Shown here in pieces: positions 26,776-36,101 of a DNA stretch of 64,000 bases; the first letter of the stretch is position 1, and every line of letters begins with the position of its first letter. Under the pieces are notes generated by a model. That model did not search any database and had not been told where the DNA came from. It saw only the letters and a program-made list of their open reading frames with translations. The stretch is from Vibrio sinus (lineage in GTDB: Bacteria; Pseudomonadota; Gammaproteobacteria; Enterobacterales; Vibrionaceae), in the NCBI RefSeq assembly GCF_023634645.1, contig NZ_JAMKMR010000012.1:1-64000 (forward strand), written 5' to 3'. A program made the position numbers and the translations under genes.

Positions 26776-29700
26776 TTATAGAGAGCTAATCTTAAGGTCT
26801 AGCCCAATTGCCATCAGTACTATCACAGCAACGGCACCGACATCTGCAGCTTCATTATCATCGGCGGCGGCAAACCCCAAAGTCGTCAATATCGTTGGTT
26901 TGAGTTTAAATAATATGGTTGATATTCCGGCAAGGATCTCATTAGGTGACAGTCCCCCTGGAGCAGACAGGTCGTTGGGCTCCGCGCCTTCTTCTGCCAT
27001 TTTGCCTATGGCTTCCACCACCCCTAACAAGCCCATCAACAAGTGTCCATAGCCACAAAGCTTTGAGGAAAGAGTGCTCTTATCTATCGTAAATACGAGT
27101 TTCAAAGCGGTAAAAGAAAAATCTAACACATTAAACGGCGTAAGGAAGTTCAAAAAATACCCCGACAACGCGGATTGGTTTTTTCCACTGAATGTGACCG
27201 CTAATGACGGCCATATTGATAGCGCTACTCGAATAAATAACAACGCGCTGCCCGCACAGCTAAACGGATAAGTTGGGGTATCGTCATTGTCGTTTGATTT
27301 AATTGACGTAATTACATCCCAACACGCGATTTCTAAGGTTCGAGAGATAAAATCCCATATTTGTGTCGCGGTAATATAGGTTTTGTTTTGACTCACGGTT
27401 TCCGTGCCACCAAGCAAATCAGATTGGCCCAATGCATTGCTCACATCGGAATAATACGACGTCGAGAGTGCGCCACTGGTGCTAAATCCGTTGAGAAAAT
27501 AGGTCGTCAACCAAATACATGGGATATAGATATAGCTCTGGAAATCGCCATTATCGAGTGTGATGCTGCTGGATATGCCCAATAACGCTTCACTTTCAGG
27601 CGCATATTCCCCATCGCTCATTACTGCTTTTAAGAAATGGATAAACCATACAATTGGACCACAGTTGTTAATCTCAATCTGTAATGTATTGTCTCCACTT
27701 AGCTGGTTCAGGGCGTAAAATTTTTTTTGAATACCTGTATAGATGTTGCCGAAATCTTGAGAGAAAGAGCTGCTATCTCCACTGAATGGAAACGATGTCG
27801 CCATCGATTCAATCGAGGCTAAGGCTTCGATGGCACTACTCACCGGGTTAGGGGTTGCTTGAGAAAAAGTAAATTGGCCGTCAAGTTTATTCACTGTGTC
27901 AGTCATGCCTTTTAACATTAAATTGTACACTGATGTTTGGCTTGAGTTTGAGGAATTTAACGGACTGTTGGTTGGAAGAGTAATACTAATCGGGCTAATA
28001 CTGACCCCATCGGCAACTGGCGATTGTGAGGCATCGTGGATGTGTCGGTGTAATAAGTCGGTCGTATGGGTGGCTGAGCTACTGGTGTGATGTTTGCCCA
28101 TTTGTCCTGAAGACTGAGCCGAGTTGATACTTTGATGCGCTTGAGTACTGTTACATAGCGCGCGGGCATGAGTGCTGTTAGTTGGCCCACTATCTAACGC
28201 GTTTTTTATGGTACTAGACACCTCAGTTGGAAGAGATTGTTGACCTAATGTGTTCCACATTGTGCTATCTGACATGGTATCGGTAAAATCATCCGCTAAC
28301 TTGCTTATTGTCGACCATAAAATCAGGGCATCAATGACCGCATCGAGCAAAAGGCCAATTACCAAGCCTACTGGCCCAAGCAGTGCGACCAGCACGCCCA
28401 CGATGAGCAAATCAAGGATTTCAATCCAGTGCGTTTTAAAATAGTGGACGACTTTCTCTGCTTCCTTCTTAAGCCACCCTACTGCGGCGTGGATGATGTG
28501 TGAAAAGAAGCCCTCTAGTTCAGCGCTACTGCCACTGGCTGAGGGGGCATAACTGAAATCAATGGATTTGTCGCCCACGCCTTTAATCACTTTGCCTGCG
28601 CTGTCAAAAATCTCAGACACATGTTGTGCACTGTGCAATATTGTGCCCATTTCGACACTAAACCCGCCCCATGAGTCGCTCACGTTTGTGCCACTCCCGG
28701 CAACGGTTGAGATAAAGTTTAAGCCGACCGCGTTGCCTTGCACATTGTTTGATATTTGTATTCCAGCGCTGATATTCGAGTCAGTACTCGCGTTGAGTGA
28801 CGATGTCGATAAAAGACAGTCGTTGTAGGGGTTCACCCCCACCGCCAATGCACTGGGTAATGATGTGGCACTGGGGTTGGTCACCACACCACTGAGCGCT
28901 TTTTGCCCATACGTATTCATGGCTTGGGCTAACTGAGACTTCGTAATATGGCCAGTAGAACGGCTCTGGGCGACTTTGTTTTGCAAGGTGTCTAGGTCAC
29001 TTTCGCTGGTTGTTTGGTAGCGATGCGCCGCAGCGATTAACGGCTGAAACGCTTGCCAGTCAATGGCTTGGGTGACTTGGCTCATGGCTCCATCGTTACT
29101 CACCGTTGAGTCATCCATGGTCACGACCCGAGCAAAAAAGTAGCTGCTGGGTGTACAATCGAGCAACGCCAATTTGATTTTTTGCAACGTTTTGCTTGGC
29201 GGTCTCATGATAACGCTGTGGAATCGACTGATGGCATGCAGTGTGCCTTCATACGGGTCAAGCAGCTTCATCGATTTGTGCGTATTGAGTTGATAGTATT
29301 GATTGTCTTCCAGTTGGGCAGGCAAATGGTACTGATTGAGCGGCTCTAAGGTAAATTGGCCAGCAGATTTCGTATCCTTACCCAAGGATACACTGGTTGT
29401 CACCGCTCGCTCGCTGCAGATTTTTGACTTATGCCAAGCTTTAGTGGTGAAATCCATGACATTTAGGCTCACTTCCATGCCGGTGCTCATGCTAGAGGTT
29501 TTTCTCACCCCAAAATACGCCACTTGGTCGTTGCCTCGCACTGGTGTTGTCAGGGTATTAAATTGACCAATGAAATAGCAGCCATAGAGTATTTTGTTAA
29601 AGGCATCTCCTCCTGCGTCCTCCTGCCACCAATGAGCACTCTGCTGAGGTCCACCCACATAAGGCTCATAATAGAAAGCAAAACCATCACGGCTAACGGC

Positions 29701-31437
29701 GATGATGTGGGTATTACCAAATTTATTTCGATAGGGGTATATTGAAGTTATATATGGTACCCAGCCATCATAACCATAATCACCCCATCCGGCGGTGCCT
29801 GTTCCAACAAAATTGGCGTTGATTAATCCTGTCCCCACTTCTGGTGTGCTAATTGGGTGACCAGTGTAGCCATTTTGGTTGCTGTTGCCATCCACATTGG
29901 TGTAATCACAGAGGTTCAATTCCCATGGACCAAGGGTGTAGCATTCCGGAGGTAGTATTATCTGATGAACACGATTAGTGCGGCTGGATTGGTCTGTGTC
30001 ACCTGAATCATACAGCGTGCGAATATGAATAATATCGCCAACCAATACATTGCCACTTACCGTGTTACCTACTTTAAAGCTCGATTCAGACCACGACTCT
30101 CCTTTGGCGTAGTCTGGGATCACTAAGGTATTGAGTCCCTGGACCACTGGAGTGCCGTAGATAGAGTCAACTTTGTTTATACCGTTCAATCCGGTCATAG
30201 TATAGAGAGAAACATTGTCGCTGGTGTTGTCCTGTGCCAACCAATAATAATAGGGAAGGCTTACGCCATGACTCTTGTCAACAAATAGTAATCTAGGTAT
30301 AAATTGTGCGTGAATGCCTTGGTCATAATCCCCATGAAAAATCCGGCAGTCAATCCGTCCACCAGGCGTTATTTGTAACACTACCCCCGAGGCATTACTC
30401 ACTTTGTCACCGCCTTGTGGTGTGCTCATGTAGCTAAACACCGCATAGGATTGGCCATCATTGGTGATGGTCCAGTTCGTGCTGACTTGGTACTTCACGT
30501 TATCTTGGAGGATTTCGCCTTGATTATGTAGGGCGGCAAGGAAGGTATCTCTATGCTCCCAGTTATCTAAAATAAGGTCATGAAGGGGTATCTTTACCCA
30601 TTGATTCGCCTCTTGCTGGTTGATAGCTTCCAGCTGTGCTTTGCTTAAATACGCACCGTAATCATAGTCACCGAAATTGTAGAGAATGGAGTAAGACGAG
30701 TCACTGCACTCAACCACAAAGGCCAAGCGTTTTGATTTTTTCCCATTTTGTACCAGATTGTGGTACGCACAAGACAGGTTACGAATGGATTTAAACTGAA
30801 CGTCATCGGCTTCGGAAAATTCGCTAATATCAAGATTGGTTTCTCGATAACCATTGTGGGCAACGGCCCCCGTTGTGCTGACAAAATCTCTCTCAAAAAT
30901 CGTTAATGTATCGAATGTGCTGTTTTGTTGGCTGCTGGTAAAATGAGCAAATCCAGCTTCGCCATAACTATAATTTTGGTCGGAAAACACCGCGTCCGTA
31001 TCGGCGACCATTTCGGTTTTAATAAAGGGCGTAAACGATTCAAAACCAGCATGCATACCTTCTTCAACCGATTGAGGCGCGACTTCATTGAATACATTTG
31101 GTACCGGAAAGGACTCGGTTGTTGCCTTTAAATACACCACCGCCGATTCACTGGCTTGCTCCTCAAGCGTAATGCCATTGTCTTCCGGCGCGCCCACATC
31201 ATAGTCACTATCACCAGTATAATTGGCCCACGCTGTTGGCACCATGCCACTCGAGACCAGTCCCGTCAGCGCGGCAATTTTTCCCGATTTGGTTAAAAAC
31301 GCTCGTCGAGATAGCACCTTATCGAAGGCTTTCAGTTCTTTTTCGATCACAGTAGGTTGTTTGAGAATGGACTTTAATTGAGATCGTAATTTTTCTCTTA
31401 ACGTCTGATTATTCGGCTCGGGTTGTTTTTGAGACAT
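26776..31437 (-). CDS. Very large Tat-exported protein, unknown function
   Basis: A 1553-residue protein that I do not recognise. After a charged 40-residue lead, SRRAFLTKS (Arg44-Arg45) and a hydrophobic stretch ending TAWA at 68-71 form a twin-arginine signal, so the protein should be exported folded, perhaps with a cofactor or partner. The next 850 residues are rich in aromatic and polar strands. A stretch around 1004-1045 holds two strongly hydrophobic helices (VGVLVALLGPVGLVIGLLLD), resembling a pore-forming or membrane-inserting hairpin. The last 55 residues contain another hydrophobic segment (VGAVAVIVLMAIGLDL). A Ser/Thr/Asn-rich region with many His follows the first hydrophobic hairpin. 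AGG 8 bases before the ATG is the ribosome binding site. A perfect hairpin lies just upstream. A secreted or membrane-inserting toxin-like protein is one idea; nothing confirms it. Confidence 0.75.
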   Translation of the reverse strand: MSQKQPEPNNQTLREKLRSQLKSILKQPTVIEKELKAFDKVLSRRAFLTKSGKIAALTGLVSSGMVPTAWANYTGDSDYDVGAPEDNGITLEEQASESAVVYLKATTESFPVPNVFNEVAPQSVEEGMHAGFESFTPFIKTEMVADTDAVFSDQNYSYGEAGFAHFTSSQQNSTFDTLTIFERDFVSTTGAVAHNGYRETNLDISEFSEADDVQFKSIRNLSCAYHNLVQNGKKSKRLAFVVECSDSSYSILYNFGDYDYGAYLSKAQLEAINQQEANQWVKIPLHDLILDNWEHRDTFLAALHNQGEILQDNVKYQVSTNWTITNDGQSYAVFSYMSTPQGGDKVSNASGVVLQITPGGRIDCRIFHGDYDQGIHAQFIPRLLFVDKSHGVSLPYYYWLAQDNTSDNVSLYTMTGLNGINKVDSIYGTPVVQGLNTLVIPDYAKGESWSESSFKVGNTVSGNVLVGDIIHIRTLYDSGDTDQSSRTNRVHQIILPPECYTLGPWELNLCDYTNVDGNSNQNGYTGHPISTPEVGTGLINANFVGTGTAGWGDYGYDGWVPYITSIYPYRNKFGNTHIIAVSRDGFAFYYEPYVGGPQQSAHWWQEDAGGDAFNKILYGCYFIGQFNTLTTPVRGNDQVAYFGVRKTSSMSTGMEVSLNVMDFTTKAWHKSKICSERAVTTSVSLGKDTKSAGQFTLEPLNQYHLPAQLEDNQYYQLNTHKSMKLLDPYEGTLHAISRFHSVIMRPPSKTLQKIKLALLDCTPSSYFFARVVTMDDSTVSNDGAMSQVTQAIDWQAFQPLIAAAHRYQTTSESDLDTLQNKVAQSRSTGHITKSQLAQAMNTYGQKALSGVVTNPSATSLPSALAVGVNPYNDCLLSTSSLNASTDSNISAGIQISNNVQGNAVGLNFISTVAGSGTNVSDSWGGFSVEMGTILHSAQHVSEIFDSAGKVIKGVGDKSIDFSYAPSASGSSAELEGFFSHIIHAAVGWLKKEAEKVVHYFKTHWIEILDLLIVGVLVALLGPVGLVIGLLLDAVIDALILWSTISKLADDFTDTMSDSTMWNTLGQQSLPTEVSSTIKNALDSGPTNSTHARALCNSTQAHQSINSAQSSGQMGKHHTSSSATHTTDLLHRHIHDASQSPVADGVSISPISITLPTNSPLNSSNSSQTSVYNLMLKGMTDTVNKLDGQFTFSQATPNPVSSAIEALASIESMATSFPFSGDSSSFSQDFGNIYTGIQKKFYALNQLSGDNTLQIEINNCGPIVWFIHFLKAVMSDGEYAPESEALLGISSSITLDNGDFQSYIYIPCIWLTTYFLNGFSTSGALSTSYYSDVSNALGQSDLLGGTETVSQNKTYITATQIWDFISRTLEIACWDVITSIKSNDNDDTPTYPFSCAGSALLFIRVALSIWPSLAVTFSGKNQSALSGYFLNFLTPFNVLDFSFTALKLVFTIDKSTLSSKLCGYGHLLMGLLGVVEAIGKMAEEGAEPNDLSAPGGLSPNEILAGISTILFKLKPTILTTLGFAAADDNEAADVGAVAVIVLMAIGLDLKISSL

Positions 31438-31909
31438 CTTATATACCTAACACTAGATATGCAGATACCTGCCTTATCTGCATGTACATTAACTTCTGAA
31501 AGGCAAACCTAAAGATATTGGGTAGAGGCAGAGTGCCAAAATCAAGTTTGTCTTTCGCTTGCAAAAACAACCTTGTTTTTTGGTGTATCCATTACTTGGA
31601 CTCGGGCTCAATGAGGCCCAATCAATATGACTTTTGACGTTATTAAGAGAAAAAGGGCTGTGAAACGATTCGGTCTCCGCTTTACCCTTAGTGGGCACTG
31701 TCCACACGATATACTGGCTTAAATACTCATAATAAATTGATAATCATCAAGAAAATTAAACATATTGTTGATGTAAGAATAAATAATGCAGAGGTGAAGG
31801 TATATCCCACTTTTGCGCACATTGCTTTGCATAGATGCACAATTGTTGCGTGATAAGTGTGAAGAGAAGTATTCTTTGCTCCGTAGTGACACAGAAGGGA
31901 TGAAAGTGA
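31438..31909. other. Intergenic region with hairpin and possible dispersed Vibrio element
   Basis: About 470 bases. It contains the hairpin at 31459-31483. A minus-strand reading frame at 31489-31707 encodes a 72-residue peptide ending CLYPISLGLPFRS. This reminds me of small ORFs scattered through Vibrio genomes, so the stretch may be a repeated element rather than a gene, but no second copy exists in this window. A Fur-like TTGATAATCATCAA lies near 31737-31750. Confidence 0.35.
31459..31483. promoter_or_regulatory. Inverted repeat upstream of the Tat-exported protein gene
   Basis: Perfect 9-bp arms ATGCAGATA/TATCTGCAT with a 7-base spacer, 21 bp before the start codon of the 1553-residue protein. 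It could be an operator, a leader hairpin affecting translation, or the end of the neighbouring element. Confidence 0.5.
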
Positions 31910-32179
31910 TTACTTTTGTTTTATCCAGCGAGTCGCAGCATGGGTAGCGGCACCATAAATGTAAGAGGAGTGACCACTAAAGTAGGGTTTGTCTATGTAA
32001 GAACATTTAGTGTTGATTCCAAGTACTTTAATTGTTTGCCCAATATGGTATTTCTTGTTTTTATAATAACAAGAAGAAGCATCATTATGCGCTGTTGCAT
32101 TATTATTTTCAGTACTTGGTAATATTAAAATAGAAATGAGTAATAATATAGCAACTATAATAAGTAAACGTACTTTCAT
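31910..32179 (-). CDS. Small membrane-anchored or secreted protein, unknown
   Basis: An 89-residue protein with a hydrophobic N-terminus (VRLLIIVAILLLISILIL, residues 3-20), either an uncleaved anchor or a signal peptide. The rest is small and polar, with two Cys (SSCYYKNKKYHIGQTI, TKCSYID) in a pattern faintly like small Vibrio DUF1496-type proteins; that match is tentative. AAGGAA 10 bases before the ATG supports translation. It stands alone in an AT-rich stretch. Confidence 0.55.
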   Translation of the reverse strand: MKVRLLIIVAILLLISILILPSTENNNATAHNDASSCYYKNKKYHIGQTIKVLGINTKCSYIDKPYFSGHSSYIYGAATHAATRWIKQK

Positions 32180-32574
32180 AACTTTAAATTCCTTTTAATA
32201 TAATGGCTTGCTATATATTTTTATTGATTGTGTGAATGCTATTGTATGACCTTTTCTTTAATAAATTTGGGTATATTATCACCGTGGTTATGTTTGCCAT
32301 CGTTATAAATTCAATTGGGTAAAACCATTTAAACTTATATCATTACTACTATAACTTATTAAGCCAATCTTACTTTGTGTATTCTTGCAATGATGTTGTG
32401 CTGTGATATGGCAATTACCAAAATACAGCCTCAACCAGAAGAAATCATCGTAAGTGGGCGACAAAATTACTGAAAGCCCTATTTTAACGTTAGTCTAAGT
32501 GGTATGGGCGAGAATGGAACCGTGTATGGCCCCATTCTCTAACTGCTAGCATAAGAGTTAGAAGGATGGTCCAA
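32180..32574. other. Intergenic region
   Basis: About 395 AT-rich bases with no convincing ORF. It carries the promoter of the small gene at 31910-32179 and, at its right end, a hairpin serving the MFS gene. Nothing else was recognised. Confidence 0.5.
32510..32539 (-). terminator. Hairpin after the MFS gene
   Basis: Stem GAGAATGG/CCATTCTC (8 bp) with a 14-base loop, 36 bp past the minus-strand stop codon. The T tract is weak. Confidence 0.45.
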
Positions 32575-33876
32575 CTAAACAGCTTTCTCTATGTTGATGA
32601 GCTTCTTATTTGCATTCGTATTCTTTTTGGATTTAGACAATGTTTCCGGCAATGTTGACCAGATGATGGCACCCAGGATAACGGCGGCAATAGACCAAAT
32701 AAATACCACTGACATATCACCATGCGATGAAGCGGCAATCGCAGGGATGGCGAAGGATGTGGCGAGTCGGCCACCATTAAATGAGATGCCAGCAGCGATA
32801 GGGCGGTATTTTTCTGGAAACAATTCGGTGTAGAAAACGCCCCAGTAAGATGTGCTGCCGAAGCCAAAGCCGATCATAAACGAGAAAGGGTAGAGAAGCG
32901 CTTGATGATTCGCACCAATTTTTAAGTACAAGAGCATCGAAACGGCAGCAATGATAAACCCAATTAGCCCCACTTTTCTTCCTATCCAGCTGGCCATAAT
33001 TCCCCAAAAATAGTAGCCGATGAAAAGGCCCAGACCACTGCTCATAAAGACTTCTCCCGCTACGTTTTGCGAAAGATGTAGCGTGTCGGTCATATAATGT
33101 AAGCTATTGTTATTAAATAAAGAGTAGCCTAGAAAATTGCAGGCGGAGAGGAGGAGAACGCTAACGCCTATACGAGTGTGGTTGCGATACATGGACACGT
33201 AAGACATGTCGCTTTTACCCGAGCTTTTACGTTGTTTCTTGCGAAGTTGGTTCATGTGTTGGAAATCATCGGGAACAAATAATGCGACCGCAATCATGCC
33301 GATTAACGGCCCGACCGCACAAATGGTGAGTAATAGTTTCCAGCCACTGCTGCCCATAATGCTGTACATATAGCCTGAGACCTGAATACCTATGGCGAAT
33401 GAGCTAAACAGGATAGAGGCGAGTATGGCACGGCTTTTAGAAGGAAATAAGTCGACTACCAAAGCAATAGACGTCCCAAAACATCCGCCTAGTGCTAAGC
33501 CTGCGATAAAACGCGAGCCTAGCCATACTTGCAAGCTACCAGGAGAGATAAGTGGTAGCAGAGTGAAGGTGCCCATCATTAATGCAATTAGCATTAGTGT
33601 GCGCTTTTTACTTGTTTTCGCGGCGATAACACCAAAGATCAACGTGCCTGGAATGGTTCCTAGTTCTAAAGCACTAAAAATCATACTCACTTGAGTAAAG
33701 GAGAAACCATAGGTGTTGATAAGCGAGTGGCGAATGTTACCGTCTATCATCCAGTTAAGATCATAGAAAAAGTACACCATCATAATTGAAATAAAAGCCA
33801 ACATTCTTCGGCTAAAAGACCACCCAATACCGATCACGGGCTCAGAAGGTGCGTTTGTCGTTGCACTTTGTGGCAT
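32575..33876 (-). CDS. MFS transporter, organic-acid/sugar type (SLC22-like)
   Basis: About 433 residues from the ATG at 33876, chosen because AAGGAG lies 6 bases upstream; an earlier ATG at 33909 lacks this. It has around 12 hydrophobic segments. An early acidic segment (YFFYDLNWMID), the LELGTIPGTLIFGVIAAKTSKKR loop, and the mid-protein ELFPEKYRP motif place it in the metabolite:H+ symporter and SLC22-like branch, which carries aromatic acids, sialic acid or similar anions. The gene stands alone with no enzyme neighbours, so the substrate is unknown. Confidence 0.85.
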   Translation of the reverse strand: MPQSATTNAPSEPVIGIGWSFSRRMLAFISIMMVYFFYDLNWMIDGNIRHSLINTYGFSFTQVSMIFSALELGTIPGTLIFGVIAAKTSKKRTLMLIALMMGTFTLLPLISPGSLQVWLGSRFIAGLALGGCFGTSIALVVDLFPSKSRAILASILFSSFAIGIQVSGYMYSIMGSSGWKLLLTICAVGPLIGMIAVALFVPDDFQHMNQLRKKQRKSSGKSDMSYVSMYRNHTRIGVSVLLLSACNFLGYSLFNNNSLHYMTDTLHLSQNVAGEVFMSSGLGLFIGYYFWGIMASWIGRKVGLIGFIIAAVSMLLYLKIGANHQALLYPFSFMIGFGFGSTSYWGVFYTELFPEKYRPIAAGISFNGGRLATSFAIPAIAASSHGDMSVVFIWSIAAVILGAIIWSTLPETLSKSKKNTNANKKLINIEKAV

Positions 33877-34448
33877 CTTGCTCTCCTTAGTCATCGTCTG
33901 ATGGATCAACGGACTCTAATCATTGCTCAATTTTTGTTTTTATGAATACGTATCCAAAATGAAAGGGTGTAATATTGTTGTCAAGATAATGTGTTCAGTG
34001 GTGTGTTTTAGGTTAATGTGGATCACACATCTTTTCTAATTTGTTAAATGTTTTATAAATTGCAACTATTCGCGCGAAAATTAAGCGGAATATTAGATTT
34101 TGCAATTCTAAATAGAGGGTGGGTTGTTAGTTGCTTTGGCAAGCTTACTGGCTCACCACAAACACATTCTTAAAATCAATGCTTAGGTAGTGAATATTTC
34201 TAAATATTTCAAACTGTAACATTTATAGGTAGTGTGAATAGGATGAGTTTTGCTGGGCCCAAGTTTGTAATACATTGAACTACCAAGAGAATAATTATAC
34301 AGGCTGTTGTTTTGTATGTGTTTTTTTGAACCGACAGCTGTCATGAAAAAGTCATAAATCTTCCATATTTGGATTTTATCCTTTCGAGCAATCGTTGGCG
34401 GCTCAAATAGTTGCCAGTTAACTGGAAGCAAAAAATCTAGGACCAATT
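33877..34448. other. Divergent intergenic region upstream of the AcpA/P19 cluster
   Basis: About 570 AT-rich bases. A minus-strand ORF of 87 codons at 34183-34446 has no coding character and is not called. The region holds a 12-bp perfect palindrome (34414-34425) and AATATTT-CT-AAATATT at 34193-34208. No clear Fur box was found, although the cluster may handle iron. Confidence 0.5.
34414..34425. promoter_or_regulatory. Perfect palindrome CCAGTTAACTGG
   Basis: A 12-bp palindrome ending 23 bp before the start codon of the AcpA-like lipoprotein. It could be an operator or chance; one copy only. Confidence 0.3.
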
Positions 34449-36005
34449 ATGACTAGGAAATTTAAGCCGACGCTCGTAGCGGCATCTCTTGCTATTTCAA
34501 TCGCTTCATTAGCAAGTGGTTGCTCTTATCTACAAGCGGATTCAAATAGTGATCATGCAAGCGCGGCGAAAACGGAAACTACAACGGTTCACTCAACGCC
34601 ACAGTCCAAAGACAAAACAACAACGCCGATTGAGCATGTGGTTGTTATCTTTGACGAAAATATCTCGTTTGATCATTATTTTGGCACTTATCCTCATGCA
34701 ACCAACCCTAAAGGCGAGCCAGCGTTCCATGCCAAACCGGGTACGCCACCTGTCAACGGTTTAACTAAGCAGCTGCTTGAGCACAATCCAAACCGTTACA
34801 ACCCATTTTTGCTTTCTCGTAGCAAGGAGCCGTGCGACCAAGATCACGAGTATGAAGCAGAGCAAGAAGCGTATAACGGCGGCTTAGTGAATCAGTTTGT
34901 CAGCGCTACGGGGAATAAGACATCCAAGGAATGCCAGCGAGAAGTCATGGGCTACTATGATGGCAATACAGTGACGGCGCTATGGAACTACGCGCAAAAC
35001 TTTTCACTCAATGACAACTCCTACGGTACGATTTTTGGCCCATCAACGCCAGGTGCACTTAACCTTGTGGCAGGAACGACAGGTAAAGCTCTTCCTGCCA
35101 ACGCGCCTGATGTGGTTAATGGCAACCTCGTGGGCGATGTGAATCCTCGTTTTGACGATTGCTCCTATTCTAGCCCGGTTAAAGCCACAGAGGGTGAAGC
35201 CAACGCTGCGAAAGATGGCGGCATGATTTATATTCAAGGTAAGAATATTGGTAACTTGCTGAATGAAAAAGGCGTAACATGGGGTTGGTTTGAAGGTGGG
35301 TTTGATCCAACTAGCCGCACCAAGTCGGGCGTTGCACTTTGTGATGCTGTCAGTACCAATGTGTTCGGTGGCCAAAAGAAAGATTACATACCACACCATG
35401 AACCGTTCCAATACTTCAAGTCCACATCAAATCCACATCACCTGCCACCAAGCAGCATTGCGATGGTGGGTAAAACGGATCAGGCAAACCATCAATATAG
35501 CTTAAAAACCTTCTGGAAAGCGGCTGATAGTGGTCATTTGCCTGCGGTTAGCTTCTTGAAAGCAAAAGGGGTAGAGGATGCCCATGCGGGTTACTCTAAT
35601 CCACTAGATGAGCAGAAGTTCTTGGTTCGCACGATTAACCGCTTACAAAAACTGCCGAGCTGGAAACACACCGCAGTGATCATCGCCTACGATGACTCAG
35701 ACGGCTATTACGACCATGTGATGCCGCCGAAAAACCACTACGCTAATGAACAAGGCCGTGCTGGTTATGGCCCTCGCTTGCCGCTGTTGGTGATTTCTCC
35801 TTACGCGAAACAAAACTATGTCGATCACACCCTGACCGATCAGGCGTCCATCATTCACTTCATCGAGCGCAACTGGCAACTAGGCCATATCAAGCACTCA
35901 ATGGATGTTCATTCGGGTACGTTGGATCATATGTTTAACTTCCACAAAAAGCAGCTTGATGCAAAATTGTTCCTGAACCCTAAAACGGGTGAAGTAGTGT
36001 CTTAA
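34449..36005 (+). CDS. AcpA/phospholipase C-family phosphoesterase, lipoprotein
   Basis: A 518-residue phosphoesterase with a lipoprotein signal (LASGC, Cys25; Ser at +2 suggests outer-membrane sorting). The catalytic set of the AcpA/PLC family is present: Glu70-Asn71 in DENISFDHYFG, the candidate nucleophile Ser199 in FGPSTPG, Asp415-Asp416 in AYDDSDGYYDH, and HHLPPSS in the middle. In Francisella AcpA the matching Glu, Asn, Ser and two Asp bind the active-site metal. It should hydrolyse phosphate esters (acid phosphatase or phospholipase C activity) at the cell envelope. It is followed by a hairpin and then by the polyferredoxin gene, all in one direction. A paralog lacking these residues closes the cluster at 38585. 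Confidence 0.88.
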   Translation: MTRKFKPTLVAASLAISIASLASGCSYLQADSNSDHASAAKTETTTVHSTPQSKDKTTTPIEHVVVIFDENISFDHYFGTYPHATNPKGEPAFHAKPGTPPVNGLTKQLLEHNPNRYNPFLLSRSKEPCDQDHEYEAEQEAYNGGLVNQFVSATGNKTSKECQREVMGYYDGNTVTALWNYAQNFSLNDNSYGTIFGPSTPGALNLVAGTTGKALPANAPDVVNGNLVGDVNPRFDDCSYSSPVKATEGEANAAKDGGMIYIQGKNIGNLLNEKGVTWGWFEGGFDPTSRTKSGVALCDAVSTNVFGGQKKDYIPHHEPFQYFKSTSNPHHLPPSSIAMVGKTDQANHQYSLKTFWKAADSGHLPAVSFLKAKGVEDAHAGYSNPLDEQKFLVRTINRLQKLPSWKHTAVIIAYDDSDGYYDHVMPPKNHYANEQGRAGYGPRLPLLVISPYAKQNYVDHTLTDQASIIHFIERNWQLGHIKHSMDVHSGTLDHMFNFHKKQLDAKLFLNPKTGEVVS

Positions 36006-36012
36006 TCTTGAT

Positions 36013-36035
36013 TGCCGTAGCCAATGGCTACGGCA
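36013..36035 (+). terminator. Hairpin between phosphoesterase and polyferredoxin genes
   Basis: Perfect 10-bp stem TGCCGTAGCC/GGCTACGGCA with an AAT loop, 7 bp after the stop codon. A second inverted repeat (TTACCTAA 36042-36049, TTAGGTAA 36070-36077) follows. It may reduce read-through or protect the upstream mRNA end within the cluster. Confidence 0.65.
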
Positions 36036-36101
36036 TTACATTTACCTAAGTGACTCTCACCGAGGCCATTTAGGTAAGCGTGCTTTGGGTGTGTTAAGTC
36101 T

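Noticed and set aside
31489..31707. 72-codon minus-strand ORF read as a protein gene
   Set aside because: No supporting ribosome binding site or domain; more likely part of a repeated element, so it is only noted in the region entry.
31727..31755. Fur box TTGATAATCATCAA upstream of the Tat-exported protein
   Set aside because: Only partial match, about 300 bp from the gene; could be chance.
33961..34030. CRP-like ATGTG-GATCA-CACAT near the MFS gene
   Set aside because: Half-site spacing is 5 rather than 6 bases and the fit is poor.
34183..34446. 87-codon minus-strand ORF upstream of the AcpA-like gene
   Set aside because: AT-rich, no ribosome binding site, no recognisable domain, and it occupies the expected promoter region.
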